From: Mercurialis annua
Lineage: Eukaryota; Streptophyta; Magnoliopsida; Malpighiales; Euphorbiaceae
Direction of reading: 5' to 3'
NCBI RefSeq assembly: GCF_937616625.2
Contig: NC_065576.1
Coordinates: 7,380,501-7,444,500, forward strand
Length of the DNA stretch: 64,000 nucleotides
The notes beneath the pieces are model-generated. The model saw only the letters and a program-made list of their open reading frames with translations. It was not told where the DNA came from and did not search any database. Positions 47,023 to 58,704 of this stretch are shown here, piece by piece (the stretch's first letter is position 1; each line of letters starts with the position of its first letter). The position numbers and the translations under genes are program-made.

Positions 47023-48281
47023 TATTTAGGAGCTATTGCTGCTTCTTTCTGATGCTGCTTAAGCTTTCCTGTTTTGTATATCAAAGGTTATTTAAGAAAG
47101 AAAAAAACAAACACTAAATCCTTTTGTTTGGTATATATATTGGTGAAGAAATCAACATGAAATTTAAATGGGTTCTAATTTTTGCTAATAGTACTTTACA
47201 AGTCTAGTGCTTAACATGAAATTTTTCAATAATACTAGTATTTGTTTTTTTACCAATAAGCTGGGAGCAGAATCGAATTGGGATGAACAAATGGTCGGTT
47301 CTTAAATGAGACTATTGATTTAACTAAATTAATAAAAAATAAAAATTGAACTGACTAAATTATTTGATTAATTCTATTAAACTGATAAAAATATTTATAA
47401 TATTTGGTTCATTTGGTTAAATAATTTTTTACCCATAACTAAATTTTAATTTTTATTGACAGAACTTAATCAATCAAATTAATTAAAATAATCAACTTTG
47501 ACGGAAAAAAAAATTAAAATAATCAACTAAATTTAGCTAAACTAAATTGATTAAATCAGTTAGTTTAAATTAATTGATTGCACCGAGTGTGTTAGTAGAG
47601 TATTGTGGTTCATTATAGACTCTAAACACCAACGGGTCTTTTATTTTTTATTTTTTAGGACTACACGAACCAATGTTTTAATTTCTGTTTATGATGCCTA
47701 CTTTCTGCCGATCTTTTTCTTTATGCTTTATTTCCTATGGACGGACAATTGTTGCAATTCCTTATTAGGACGACTCTAAAAGTGAGATTCCATTCTTGGC
47801 CGTAAATAATCTTAGAATCAAACTCCAAATTTTGAAATGGGATTGTAACTCCAACACTAAAAGAATTTTTTAGAAATCAAGAATGAATGGGATAATAGTT
47901 TTGGAAAGGATAAAGCATAGCTTAAAACATGTAAGAGACAAAGTAGTCAAATGAGGAGGAAAGTTAGATATGAAACTTGTAATGGCAACATAATTTCATC
48001 TTGTTTAAAACACCAATTAGTGTCTCAAAAGTGGGGGAGTTTTTGTCACATTGTCTTTGACTCAAACTCGACATTCAAAAACTTTAGTCGTTGGGCAGTG
48101 GACAAAGTTATAGAATTTCAAAGTTAAATGTCCCAAATTGCTGCCATGGCATGAGATTGTTTCCACTTCAAAAGTAGCCTTTGCCTCTTTGCAAAATTAT
48201 GCCCAATACCTATCAATCTCATGTAGGAAAACTAATCACTCATGAGTCGTGAATTATGCCGAATACCTTTCTGAATTTTAG
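47023..48281. other. Intergenic, no gene seen
   Basis: The 3' UTR of the RLCK gene is followed by AT-rich DNA. No ORF or repeat boundary recognised. Confidence 0.45.
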
Positions 48282-48290
48282 TATTTCTTT

Positions 48291-48661
48291 GGCTTAATCA
48301 CCAAGAAAGCCCCCACCTTTTAACCCCTTTTCAAATGCACCATGACGTTGCAATTTTATCAGTTGCACCCTAATTCACACCTTTGGTTTTCAATTCCACC
48401 CTCAAGTATTAAATTGATCTCTTTTTCATTTGAAAAAAGTTAAAATAAGTCATCTATTTTTAACTTTTTATGTGGAAAAGAGTTCAAACGAGTACTTTAT
48501 AAGGTTTTTATGAATTTTTCCCGAGTGAAAAAAATCCAATTTGATTTTGAGGGTGGAATTGAAACCTAAAGGTGCGAATTAGGGTGCAACTGATAAAATT
48601 GCAACGTCAGGGTGCAACTGAAAAGGGGCTAAAAGATGTAGGTTTTTTTGGTGAGTAAGCT
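48291..48661. mobile_element. Mutator-type MITE (371 bp) with 9-bp TSD
   Basis: TATTTCTTT duplications lie at 48282-48290 and 48662-48670. The arms start GGCTTAATCACC and end GGTGAGTAAGCT and are complementary over ~130 bp (CAACGTCA... / TGACGTTG...). Its termini resemble those of the MITE at 37558-37937, so the two may be one family. Confidence 0.8.
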
Positions 48662-48670
48662 TATTTCTTT

Positions 48671-49502
48671 TTTGAAAGCTCGTATTTTTTATTGTACCAA
48701 TAATACAAAATTTATTTAAATTTATTTAAAGTTTACATAAATTTCATTTAAATTGAATATTATATTAATATAAAAATATAAATTTTATCTAAAATTGAAA
48801 TTAAATCTACTTTAATTTTAAATTATTCATTTAATATGAATACAACAATATGAAATCTCTTGACATTTCTTTCCATTTTTCTAAAACTTATAACTACCAT
48901 CTACAATTTTTATATATTTTTTTATTGTTGTATTTTTACCAATAATGGTAGTCATTCCTTATTTTATTTTAATTAAATATAGGAAATAATTAGATATTAT
49001 TTATTTTACTTTTTTTTATTGGTTAAAATCAATGAAATACATGTTAATCTTAAATTTATCGTGAATTAAGAATTAAAAATAAATAAAAATAGATTGTTTA
49101 GAAGCTATAATGTTTTTTAATAGTTCTTTTATAGTATGTCTTCTTATATGATGATTTTATTTGTCACTTTGTAAAAAATTTATTTATTCCGTTATATATA
49201 AACAAATTCATGATTTTTTTTTCGAAATATGGTTGAATTGGATGTCATGAGTATTGTTAATTATCAATTTGCATGTGATGCATAAATTTTGACCGGAAAC
49301 GACAATTAATTAGCAAAATAATTTGATAATTTCACAAATTCTAAGTTTTTGATATTTCGTGAGAACATAGGGGTTTAAATGATCCTTTGTTCAAATCAAA
49401 CCCAAACCCAACAATCTTGTTATAATGTAATGACGTGTCCACTTCACCTAAACCAAATCGCCAACATTTTCTTCCACCACCAACACAAACAACAAATCTA
49501 AA
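48671..49502. other. Intergenic, upstream of the TPR gene
   Basis: AT-rich; no gene seen. The last 100 bp probably include the 5' UTR of the following gene. Confidence 0.4.
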
Positions 49503-50141
49503 ATGGCAGCAACAGACATTGCATTACAAGCAGTAATTCTGTTACTAACCCTAGCAATGTTCATAGCACTTCAATATTTCCCCAAACAAGCCCTTAACAG
49601 ACTCCGAACCAAAAACCGAACCGCCCTCCAATCCAATCGCCACTTCCTTCAATCCACTCAGTTCCTCTCCAAAGCTAAATCAACCTCCAGTAAATCCCAA
49701 TCTCAAACCCTAGCTAAAAACGCACTCCTCGAAGCCGAAACGGCGATCACTTTATCTCCTCGCGATCCGGCGCCGTTGATTCTCAAAGCGTTAGCTCTCG
49801 ATCTCCTCGGCCACAAGGCGTCGGCGGTGAAATCGCTTGATTTGGCGCTTTCTGCTCCGCGCGTGAATTCGCTCTCCGATAGGGATCGTGGCGATGCGCT
49901 TGTGAAGAGAGGTGAGCTGAAGATGGCGGTGAATCGGAGACGGCGAGTTGACTCAGCGATTGAGGATTTAGAAGAAGCGGTTAGACTGAGCGGTGAAAGT
50001 GAGAGAGTGTTTTGTTTGTTGGGCCAGTGTTATGAGTCGAAAGGTGTAAAGGAGGAGGCTAGACTTGCTTATGAGAAGGCTTTAAAGGCCCATCCTAAAT
50101 CAGTTTTGGCTCTTGAAGGTTTGGGCCGGTTGGGCTTGTGA
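49503..50141 (+). CDS. TPR-containing protein with N-terminal membrane anchor (212 aa)
   Basis: A single-exon gene with higher GC than its flanks. Residues about 6-26 (ALQAVILLLTLAMFIALQYF) form one predicted transmembrane helix with no obvious cleavage site. Residues about 65-212 are helical TPR-type repeats; the last is clear (FCLLGQCYESKGVKEEARLAYEKAL truncated here to its core pattern G-x-x-Y-x8-A-x3-Y-x-K-A-L followed by HP). Such proteins act as scaffolds for protein binding, here probably facing the cytosol from a membrane. It resembles uncharacterised plant TPR-like proteins; no specific partner can be inferred. The ATG at 49503 is the first in the frame and has a favourable AAAATGGC context. 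Confidence 0.88.
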   Translation: MAATDIALQAVILLLTLAMFIALQYFPKQALNRLRTKNRTALQSNRHFLQSTQFLSKAKSTSSKSQSQTLAKNALLEAETAITLSPRDPAPLILKALALDLLGHKASAVKSLDLALSAPRVNSLSDRDRGDALVKRGELKMAVNRRRRVDSAIEDLEEAVRLSGESERVFCLLGQCYESKGVKEEARLAYEKALKAHPKSVLALEGLGRLGL

Positions 50142-50383
50142 ATTGTAATTGGTAGGTTGTAACACTTCTGAATTGTAGGGGAATTTTTTTGAGAAATGTA
50201 CACAAGGTCTATTACCTATTTTAAAAGAACAGTTTACATTTATACCACTGATTTAGAATTTTTATCCTTTAAGATTATTACTATTTCTAATACTTATCTC
50301 ACTAGCAACAATAACAGTAAAATGAATTTAAATAAATAAATAATACAATTCTATGAAAGAGAATTAATGGGGCAGTCAAACAG
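50142..50383. other. Intergenic, 3' flank of the TPR gene
   Basis: The 3' UTR and AT-rich sequence; nothing else seen. Confidence 0.4.
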
Positions 50384-50786
50384 GAGAGAAATTCGAAGGT
50401 AGACTTAGTCTACCACGTCATCCGTGGACTAAACCTATTATATTATGACACGTCATTAAAATAATGACACTATCGTAATATTCCTATTCAAAAGTGTAAA
50501 TAAATGTATAATAAATATAAAAATGTATTCACGGGGGAACACTTCCATTAACGGACAAAAATACCCTCTACATATTTTATCCAAGTTGATATTCCTAATT
50601 GTGACACATAAGAATATTTGTGCTTAACAAATAAAAAGATGACATTCCTAATCCATAAAGGAAACATTAAAAATAATTATCGCAGTAGCTACCATTATGT
50701 ATTAAATTTCTAATTCTAAAAAGAATTATGCAACAACTATCATTATGTGTTAAATTCCTGATCCTAAAAGAAATTATACATATATA

Positions 50787-51153
50787 TCACTATATATAAA
50801 AGAATAGGACGAGTTTCATTAATATTAAATAATTATATTATAATATTTGTGTTAAAACTTTGATATTTTTTATATTTATTAGTTACTTACTATGAAAAAT
50901 AATATAAATTTGCTTCAATCATATTATCATTTTTTTAATAACAATATCAAAAATTAAATCTATTGCTTGATTCTAACTTTTTAATATTTTCAATAAAAGA
51001 AATTAAAATTTTATAAAATAATTAAATAAAAAAAATACAAGTCTAATAAAATTTAAATAATAATATATTATTAAAAAGATATACAATTATAATATTAAAT
51101 AACGAGTCATATAGATATCGTTAACGTGCGTAGCACGTGGCCACAAAAACTAG
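50787..51153 (+). mobile_element. Non-autonomous Helitron (367 bp)
   Basis: It starts TCACTATATATAAAAG after an A and ends CTAG before a T. The perfect hairpin ACGTGC-GTA-GCACGT (51124-51138) lies 11 bp before the CTAG. There are no inverted termini and no target duplication. Confidence 0.7.
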
Positions 51154-51619
51154 TAGTTATAAAATACTATTTTAATGGACTTTTTAATTTTAAAAATAAA
51201 AATAAAGAGTTTGTTTGGATCTCCATATCTAGATTGCAAATAAACTCTTTATCGTAAAAAATACAACATGTTGAATATCTCCATTACTTCCTTAATATTC
51301 GGAAGAAAAAGATCAGGTATTCTTCTATTTCTTTTATCGCCTTCTTACTGCAAAACCAGTGCCACAATCTGTATTAAGTTTTGATTTCTTTTCCCTTCCT
51401 TTGATCAACATAAAAAACTCATACCTAGACAAGAGATTGACTAACAAATGGCAGAACACATAAAAAGTAGACGTAACCGGTAGAATTTTAGAATAAGATT
51501 TCTTCTGCAAAAAAAAAAAATTGCATGTCAAATTCTGTTTATATTTCAATATTCTGATTATTTTTTTCAAAAAAATTTCTATTTTTATGTTGATACTTAT
51601 TAAAAATGAGACAAAGGTG

Positions 51620-51850
51620 AGAGAAATTCTTACGTAGACTCAGTGTATCACGGCATCCATCCGTAGACTAAATCAATAATATCATAACACCTTATTAAAA
51701 CGAGGGTATTCTTGTAATTTCGTTTGTTACTAGCATACACTTTTGAATAATGATATTATAAGAATACTCTCATTTTAATGAGGTGATATGATATGATTGG
51801 TTTACTCTATGGATGACGTAGTAGACTGAGTCTACCTAAGAATTTTTCCA
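51620..51850. mobile_element. Inverted-repeat MITE, complete copy
   Basis: The left arm (AGAAATTCTTACGTAGACTCAG...) and the right arm (...CTGAGTCTACCTAAGAATTTTT) are complementary over ~90 bp. The flanks AAAGGTGA and AAAGATGA suggest a Mutator-like target duplication of eight to nine bases with one mismatch. Confidence 0.6.
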
Positions 51851-52275
51851 AAGATGAAAGCAAAAAATAAAGAGAAATTTAAATAATTATAATAAATAAA
51901 TAATTTAAAGAGTCCAATCGTCCATTGATTACAATTAATTTTTTTGCTCTTTATTATTAAAGATGCTATTTATATATTTAAAAATGCTTTTTTTAATTCT
52001 CGCCAATTTCTTGATATCATATAATATATCAAAGTTCACCTCCCAAAGTATCTGACTTGTTTTTTCTATTTGTCCCTATTTATCATTAAAATCTCAAATT
52101 TTTATACCTTATTCAAAATTTTACATTTCTAACTACTTATCCATGCATCATTTATAATAGCTCAAAAGATTTTATTTTTATTTTTATATTGAATAGAGCC
52201 ATACGCTAGTAATAAATAAAATTACAATAGTGCCATTATTTTAATGACGTGTCATAATGTGATAGGTTACCTAAG

Positions 52276-53045
52276 AATCTCTCCAAACAGGAACGGTAGA
52301 ATACTAATCAGGCTCCCAAATTAAATATTTTTATTAAACTGCGAGTTCGATTTCTCTCACAAACTCTCGCCATTCTAATGATAAGAAAACACAATTTAGC
52401 TAGACTTTTAATCCGGAGTAGAGTCAGAATGTATACTTTTATAAAATAAAATTTATAATAAATTCAAAACTGAAAGGAAGTTTAGTTAAAATTGTGGTAT
52501 AGTTAGATAAACTAGAAATTAAATCCGAACTGAAAATAAAAAATCATAGAGCCATTGATAATAATAATAATTCCTTGATCATCACATGTCAATAATAATG
52601 TTATAGCTTTATTAAATCTATCCACCATATAATAATTAAAAAAATTATAAACCACATTATAATAATTTTAAAAAATAGAATAATATTTATGTCACATGTT
52701 AATAATAATTATTTATAATTTTATTAAATCTACCCTTGGTGATATTGACTCATACATTGCATCCACATGTAGATCAGAAAAAAGGAATTTAAATGAAAGA
52801 CTTTCCGCAAGTAAACAATAAATGGCCCTCGCATATTGAGATAAATTGCTTAAAAAATCCAGCATCCTAAAAATACTATAACTAAAACTGAATTTAGTCA
52901 TTAATCCAAAAAAAGAACTTCCTAATCCTGCCCAAGGTTAATTAAGAGGTACATTAATAAAGGTAAGACTACTAAAACTGTCAGCAAATTGTTTCTGTTA
53001 GCTCAATTCCTGAAAGTCAAAACTGCTTGCCTTTTCTTTTTTCTG
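52276..53045. other. Intergenic, 3' flank of the AIL6-like gene
   Basis: AT-rich; a short tRNA-like fragment (GCGAGTTCGATTTC near 52340) may be a SINE remnant. The part next to 53045 should be the 3' UTR. Confidence 0.4.
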
Positions 53046-56000
53046 TCAATATTGGTGGTGGTGCGGCCATAAAAAGAACTCGGCCGTTTGCGGCAACATC
53101 GACATTGTCGTTGCTATCGATGAAGCGGACGAATTATCAGCAGTTCCACCCAAGTTGCTGTTGGTGGTTTGTAGGTGGTGGAAGAGGTTGTGATGGTGAT
53201 GGTACAGCTGAGCTGCTGCGTTGTCGTAAGGAATACCGCATGGGATGGCGGAAACCGGTGGCATTGAAGCGAAGCTGATGTTATTGCTGCTGCTTCCTTG
53301 AGGTTGTTGCTGTTCGTGGTTAAGAGTTGGTTTCTGATCGGATTCTAGTGAGAGCTTCAGCCGCTTTGCTGCACCACCGATTGGAAGAGCGCTCTTCATT
53401 ATTGCTTCCACATCGTATCGGTTCATCTCAAAATTGGTCACAGCATTCATACCCCTGAATTTGATAGCTGCTATATCATATGCCTCAGCAGCTTCCTCTT
53501 CCGTCGCTGACACAAACAACGAGAAATAGTTAATTAAATCAGATTTTAATGGAGAACTCTTATATAAGGTCATTTTTGGAGCACCTAATGTAACGGTTAA
53601 TTATAGCTAGAAGGAATCATATGCTTACCGAAGGTGCCGAGGTAAAGGTCCTTGTTTCCAGCTACACGACCAATTCTCGCTTGCCAACGACCTTGTTGAT
53701 GATGCCTACAAATATTCAATCACAATATTACCATCGTCAACGGCCCATTCATGCTGCTAAATTGCACTTAAAACAAAGTTTAACATAGCAAATGCACACC
53801 TTGTGACACCCCTGTAGATAGAGGCTCCCCTCGAAAACCCACTACTCTTCCTGTCAGTTATATTCGGAAAGTTAGTTGAAGAATAGCAAAATCAGCTAAA
53901 TTTAGAAACTTCGGTCTAAGGTTTACGCATACCTCCTAAGAGAAGCAATAAATTCCTGCTTAGACGCATATTTCATCTCCTCCAATTCTTTGCTATAATT
54001 GGTAACCTGAAAAAAAAAACATTCCTCAGTCAGTAAATTATGTCCAACATTTCTCGGCCAATGTGATTTCCGAATGCAGACACAAAAAAAGCCGACAACT
54101 TAAGTAAGAAATCAAGTATATATTACAGGGAAGTTGGTGGTGGCAGTGGCACCCCAATATTTTAGAGCTGCCAAGTCATAAGCTATAGCCGCCTTTTCCT
54201 CCTTATCATATCCACCTATAAAATTATACAAACCACTTCAATACAAACTTTTCTAGACAATAAAGTGCATATAGTGCACCCGACAAATTAATAAACATTC
54301 AAGTAACCAAAAATTAAAAGGGGCTTATCTTACCTAAATATACTGTAATATCGAGAGACATCCAAACATGGACGATTTGATCCCACGTTTTATGCAAAAA
54401 AGGAAAAAAAAAATCAATTTAAGAAACAAAAAGTAGTCAAAAATATCAAGCCTTAATTGATCTTGAATTAAACACAACAAAACAAAGAACCATAAGATTG
54501 TCCATACAAAAAGCAAGTCGGGAATTTCATTTCAAGTTTTCAACGTCCACGACACAACTTCAATTAAATCCATTAAAACGAATATAAAGTTACAATTGAG
54601 CAACAAATCTTGACAAACAGCATTAAATTAGAAATATGGTTCAAATATAAAGCAATATTACAACTTTAGGAATCTCATGTTTGTCCATAATGCATATTCA
54701 AGAATCCCTTTATTTCCACCCCAATATTAGCCTAGGTAATGTGTGTGAAAGGCCCTGCAAGTTTTAGCCATAATGCCAGATTCCACCAGCAACCAATGTT
54801 CGCAATAATGGTGGGCACTTTTCTATTATTGAAAAACAAATAAAACTCATCTTTTTTTCCCTCTTCAAAAAATATTGCTATAAATTTGAGTTAAATGTGG
54901 GTGCTTTGGTCAAAGCTAGACACCTTGTGCAGGTTGGCTGAAAGTGTAAAAAAGAAAAAAGAAAAAGCAAAAACCATAGCCTGAAATTGAAGTCTGTAAC
55001 AACTGAAGCATGGTGTGGGTGTGGAGAAAATTGGCAGTGGGTCATGTCAAAACAAAAAAATTGCAGTTGAGAGTGGACCCATTTGCTAGTAAGCATCAAA
55101 TATGAACAAAATGGCGGCACATCTGATCAAATCAATCAAACGGATAACAAAAAGAAACAGTGAATTAACACATACAAATTTCAAAATTAAAAAAAGTTCC
55201 ATCATCTCTGCAAAATTATACTATCACTCTATCAATCATCAAAAAGACTCGATGCCTTTGATTGCATGCAAGTTTTTTCTCAGAGACAGTACAAACACCT
55301 TTATAACACAAGAATACAAATTATTGAAATTTCCATTTCTTTTTTTGTTTTCAATCAATTTATGTGAAAGAAAAAAAAGTACCTTGACGCCCTTTTCTAG
55401 CCTGACCCTCTCTTCTACAACTGTTATCCCATAGATGCGCTTCATATCTTCCTGTCCATCTGTGTCTACAATTTTCAAAAAATGAACCACAGAAAATTAA
55501 TAAAAATCAGTCATTTCTAATGATTTTACTCATGAATCAAGAAAAATGAATTAAACCCATTAATTCAAATACTCAAATAACAAGAACCCAGAAACAAAAA
55601 AACTAAAAGGAGGAAAAAAAGTCATAATCTGTAGTAATTAATTTGATTAAAATTATTCTTTTTAAGTGATTTTCTCATTGATCAAGAAAAATGAAGAGAA
55701 CCCAGAAAATCAAATACTAAAATAACAAAAACCCAGAAACAAAATTGATATAAGTAATTATTTGAAGTAATTAAATTACCTAGTAACTCCTCTGTAAATT
55801 GAAGTTCTCTGGCCAAAAGTATCAGCAATCTTTTTAGTGCAGTCAGATTCAACAACAGGAACAATAGCCTTACTATTTGATGAATTACTCTGATGATTAT
55901 GATGATTAATACTATTATTATTATTGTTATTATTACTGTTAACTCCAAGAGATAAAGCATTATTAGAGAAGCAACCCAACTGATGATCATCTCGGCTTGA

Positions 56001-56928
56001 CTCAATAGAATGACCCACAAACTCACTACCACTACCAATCTGAGTTCTAGCTATTGAACCCGAATCGTCAACTTCGGAACCCGAGTTGGTCGAGAAGGTG
56101 TTTTGAAACCCGGCTATAGCTTTGAGATCTTGTTGCTCATTGAAGTAAGCAGCTGAGCCTTGGTCGTGGTAGATGTGAGTTAAAGACGACGAGTCTTGCG
56201 TATCGGTTTGGCTATTATCGGAGTATCTAACGATTGGCGACGACGAATCGCCGAGAAAATCTTCAAGTTTGGGTATGTGATGATGGTGAGTTTCTGGGTC
56301 TAGGAAACTTGTGAGTATTGACGAGTCTGCCGTCATTGTTGTTGCTCCTTGATGCTCTTCCTTTGTACTTCCCCACCCTGTAATTATTTCAAGATTACAC
56401 CTTTATTGACACCCATCAATGGCTATACACATAGAATAAGTTCATAGTTGAGATTTGATTAGTTGGTGCAACTATATAAGAAAATTATTAATAACCCAAA
56501 TAGTATAAACGCTCGATAGCATTCTGCTAAGATCGTGACGAGTCTGATTCATTTAACAAGCGTTTATGGAAGAAATTGAACCCGCGACCCAGCACTTAGC
56601 GCTTATATCATTTAAGAGCTAGCTTATTGGTATTGAAAACTTAACTTTGGTGACTAAAGATAATATCAAATCCAAGTGCTAGTGTTTTATTTTCTTGGAA
56701 AACAAACAGAAGTTATAATTATTTATAGATAAAAGAAGGTAAAACAAGTGAGAAAATGATACCGTTAGCATAAAAGTTATCGATGAAATAGTGAGGAACA
56801 GCAGTAGAAGAAGAAGAAACAGCAGCAGCTTCGTAAGATAAGAACTGAGATTCAGTGGATGACCTCAACATTTCCATTGGAGAGAGTGAAAAAGAAAGCC
56901 AGTTTGTAGAAGTTGTAGCCGGTGCCAT
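53046..56928 (-). CDS. AIL6: AINTEGUMENTA-like / PLETHORA AP2 transcription factor (AIL6/PLT3-like), 9 exons, 535 aa
   Basis: Exons: 56928-56763, 56377-55780, 55465-55383, 54342-54334, 54215-54127, 54006-53933, 53850-53800, 53705-53629, 53506-53046. All junctions are GT-AG and the phases close to 535 residues. The protein has two AP2 DNA-binding domains (about 248-307 and 350-402) joined by a conserved linker ([12 protein letters not shown]), as in ANT/AIL factors. The N-terminus starts MAPAT and has [13 protein letters not shown], and the middle has [13 protein letters not shown] and [13 protein letters not shown], which together point to the AIL6/AIL7 branch. The C-terminus ends [10 protein letters not shown]. 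Exon 4 is a 9-nt micro-exon, a known trait of AP2/ANT genes. AIL6/PLT3 acts in the nucleus in meristem, root and floral-organ growth. AIL7 is the main alternative. Confidence 0.95.
54334..54342 (-). other. AIL6: 9-nt micro-exon of the AIL6-like gene
   Basis: The minus strand reads TATATTTAG between a 3' splice site (TTACAG) and a 5' splice site (GTAAGA). It completes Val-Tyr-Leu and starts Gly of the first AP2 domain. Without it the join from exon 3 to exon 5 would stay in frame but remove three core residues. Confidence 0.92.
55909..55938 (-). repeat. Trinucleotide repeat encoding poly-Asn in the AIL6-like protein
   Basis: A run of AAC/AAT codons in exon 2 encodes about seven consecutive Asn; it is a likely length-variable site. 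Confidence 0.8.
56480..56645. mobile_element. SINE-like fragments in intron 1 of the AIL6-like gene
   Basis: On the plus strand AGTATAAACGCTCGATAGCA resembles the SINE at 58585, and on the minus strand AATGATATAAGCGCT with GCGGGTTCAATTTC resembles an A box plus B box. Two fragments seem to lie tail to tail. Weakly supported. Confidence 0.35.
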
Positions 56929-57301
56929 TCTTTTTATTAATATTTCAACAAAAAGAAATAAAAAAAATACCTGAACAACAAATAAAACAAAATACCCATC
57001 ATTAAAATCCAAATCAAAATTAATAACTTCCCTTTTATAGCAAAAAAACAAACTTTTCCCACTAAAAATAAACTCAGTTCAACAAACTCAAAATTTTACC
57101 TTAAAAATCCGTTACTTAAGAGCTTCCCATACGATAATCACGAAGTATAAGCAATACCCAGATGGAAAAAATAAGATTTTGATGAGTTTAAACAAGTGGG
57201 TCGGGTTTAAATTTCTAAAAAAAATTCAAGAATGCATGCAAACCCGGGATTTGAGTTTTAAAAACAAGAAGATAAACCGAACTGTGAGTCAGAAAAAAAG
57301 T

Positions 57302-57359
57302 TAGAGAGAGAAGGAGATAGAGAGAGAAACAAAGGAGACGCAGGTGGCAGGTTATATAA
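57302..57359 (-). promoter_or_regulatory. Putative core promoter of the AIL6-like gene: TATA box and CT-rich leader
   Basis: The minus strand reads TTATATAA at about 57352-57359, followed ~25 bp downstream by a CT-rich stretch (57302-57331 on the plus strand is GAGAGA-rich). A CT-rich start of the leader is common in plant regulatory genes. The 5' UTR would be about 400 nt. Confidence 0.45.
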
Positions 57360-58165
57360 TGAGCTGAGCGGTTTCTTTCTGCCAACCGGCGTAAAACAAG
57401 AGGGGTTTTAGAGGAACAGAAAAGTTAAAAAATGGGGTTATTTTATAAATATTATAAGTTTGAGTGGGGTAAATTTGGGATGTTGTGATATTAAAATAGT
57501 GAAATGTAAAAATTTAAAAAATTTAAAGTAGCTCTGCGGCGAAGAAAATATGTCTGAAACAGCGTCGCGAAAGATCCGGGAGGAGAGGAAGTTGGGAAAA
57601 GTTACGAAAATGGCCTTGCCGTTTTATTAGTTTTTTATAGTGTAAGCAGTGGGTTTTTTGTCTTATTGATCTAAGATTTACACACTTGTCCTTCATGCAG
57701 CTTTCCACTTTTCATGCAAATTTGACTCTTAGTGGAGTTTTTGATGGGTCGGATTATTTGTTTTTGAAATGGATTATATCATTTTTTTTTAGTATGAGAT
57801 TATGATCAAGGATGTGCTAAATTATTTGACCAATTAGCCATAAAATTGAAAATTAACACATTAAGCGTCGGAGCAAACTGTTAGGCCGTAAATTTTTGTT
57901 AATCATGTATTTGTTTTCTAGTTAGTTGTTATCGTTTTATAAGTATCTTGACAAAAAAATATCATACATTATTAGGAGTAGACATATATAAAGTTATTCT
58001 AAAATTTTATCGACTCATTTAATTTTTTTATAAATATTTCAAACTTGTTTGTTGTAAACTGTTATTGGTTTTAATACTTTTTTGCCATAATTTAAATTTT
58101 TAACTATAAATTTAAAAATTATAATTACTTTAGTCATGCAGTTATACTAATTTGGATTTTTGATA
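57360..58165. other. Intergenic, upstream of the AIL6-like gene
   Basis: Distal promoter sequence and AT-rich DNA; no gene seen. Confidence 0.4.
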
Positions 58166-58215
58166 GGCACCCAAATTTTCGGATCAGTACCTCTTTCGGA
58201 AATAATTCCGAAAAA

Positions 58216-58389
58216 GTGCCTGAACCCACATGTTCCGCATTCTAGAAATGCGGAACATGTGGGGTTCCGCATTCCTAAAATGCGGAACACCATGAATTCG
58301 GGTCAAAATTAGTGGTGTTCCGCATTCTAGGAATGCGGAACCCCACATGTTCCGCATTTCTAGAATGCGGAACATGTGGGTTCAGGCAC
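58216..58389. repeat. Compound palindrome: 77-bp perfect inverted repeat made of smaller palindromes
   Basis: Left arm 58216-58292 and right arm 58313-58389 are reverse complements separated by 20 bp. Each arm contains two further hairpins built from TTCCGCATT and AATGCGGAA. The outer flanks (CACCCAAAT near 58171 and 58448) are also partly inverted, so the whole may be a foldback element of about 280 bp. Confidence 0.9.
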
Positions 58390-58584
58390 TCTTTTAGAAT
58401 TAATTACAAAAGAGGCACAACAATGGAAATTTGGGTGCCTATGAGACACCCAAATATCAAAAGCCCTACTAATTTTTGGAAAGTTGAAATATATCTTAAT
58501 TGCGAATGTGTTTTAGCATATTGAACTTATTATTTGCTTGATTAGTGAAAGTATCTTGTTTTTTATAATAATACAATTGCTACC

Positions 58585-58690
58585 AATGAGTTATAGTTTA
58601 AGTGGTATAAATGTTCGATAGCAATTTGCTAAATCGTGGAATCGGTTTCTCCCACGAACGTTCTCATTTTTTCCGATTATAAAAAAAATT
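58585..58690 (+). mobile_element. Short tRNA-derived SINE with 14-bp TSD
   Basis: An A-box-like GTTTAAGTGGTATAAATG and a B-box-like GTGGAATCGGTTTC lie in a 106-bp body ending in an A-run. The flanks ATACAATTGCTACC (58571-58584) and ATACAATTGTTACC (58691-58704) form a 14-bp duplication with one mismatch. Confidence 0.65.
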
Positions 58691-58704
58691 ATACAATTGT
58701 TACC

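Larger units (their letters stand above)
50384..52275. mobile_element. MITE split by a ~1.7 kb AT-rich insertion
   Basis: The left part (50384-50502, GAGAGAAATTCGAAGGTAGAC...) and the right part (about 52200-52275, ...CTAAGAATCTCTCC) are the two ends of one inverted-repeat element of the family seen complete at 51620-51850, in opposite orientation. In the complete copy the sequence AAAAGTGTATGCTAGTAA (reverse strand) is continuous; here it is interrupted after AAAAGTGTA and resumes at ATACGCTAGTAA. The intervening DNA contains a Helitron and the complete family member. Confidence 0.45.
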
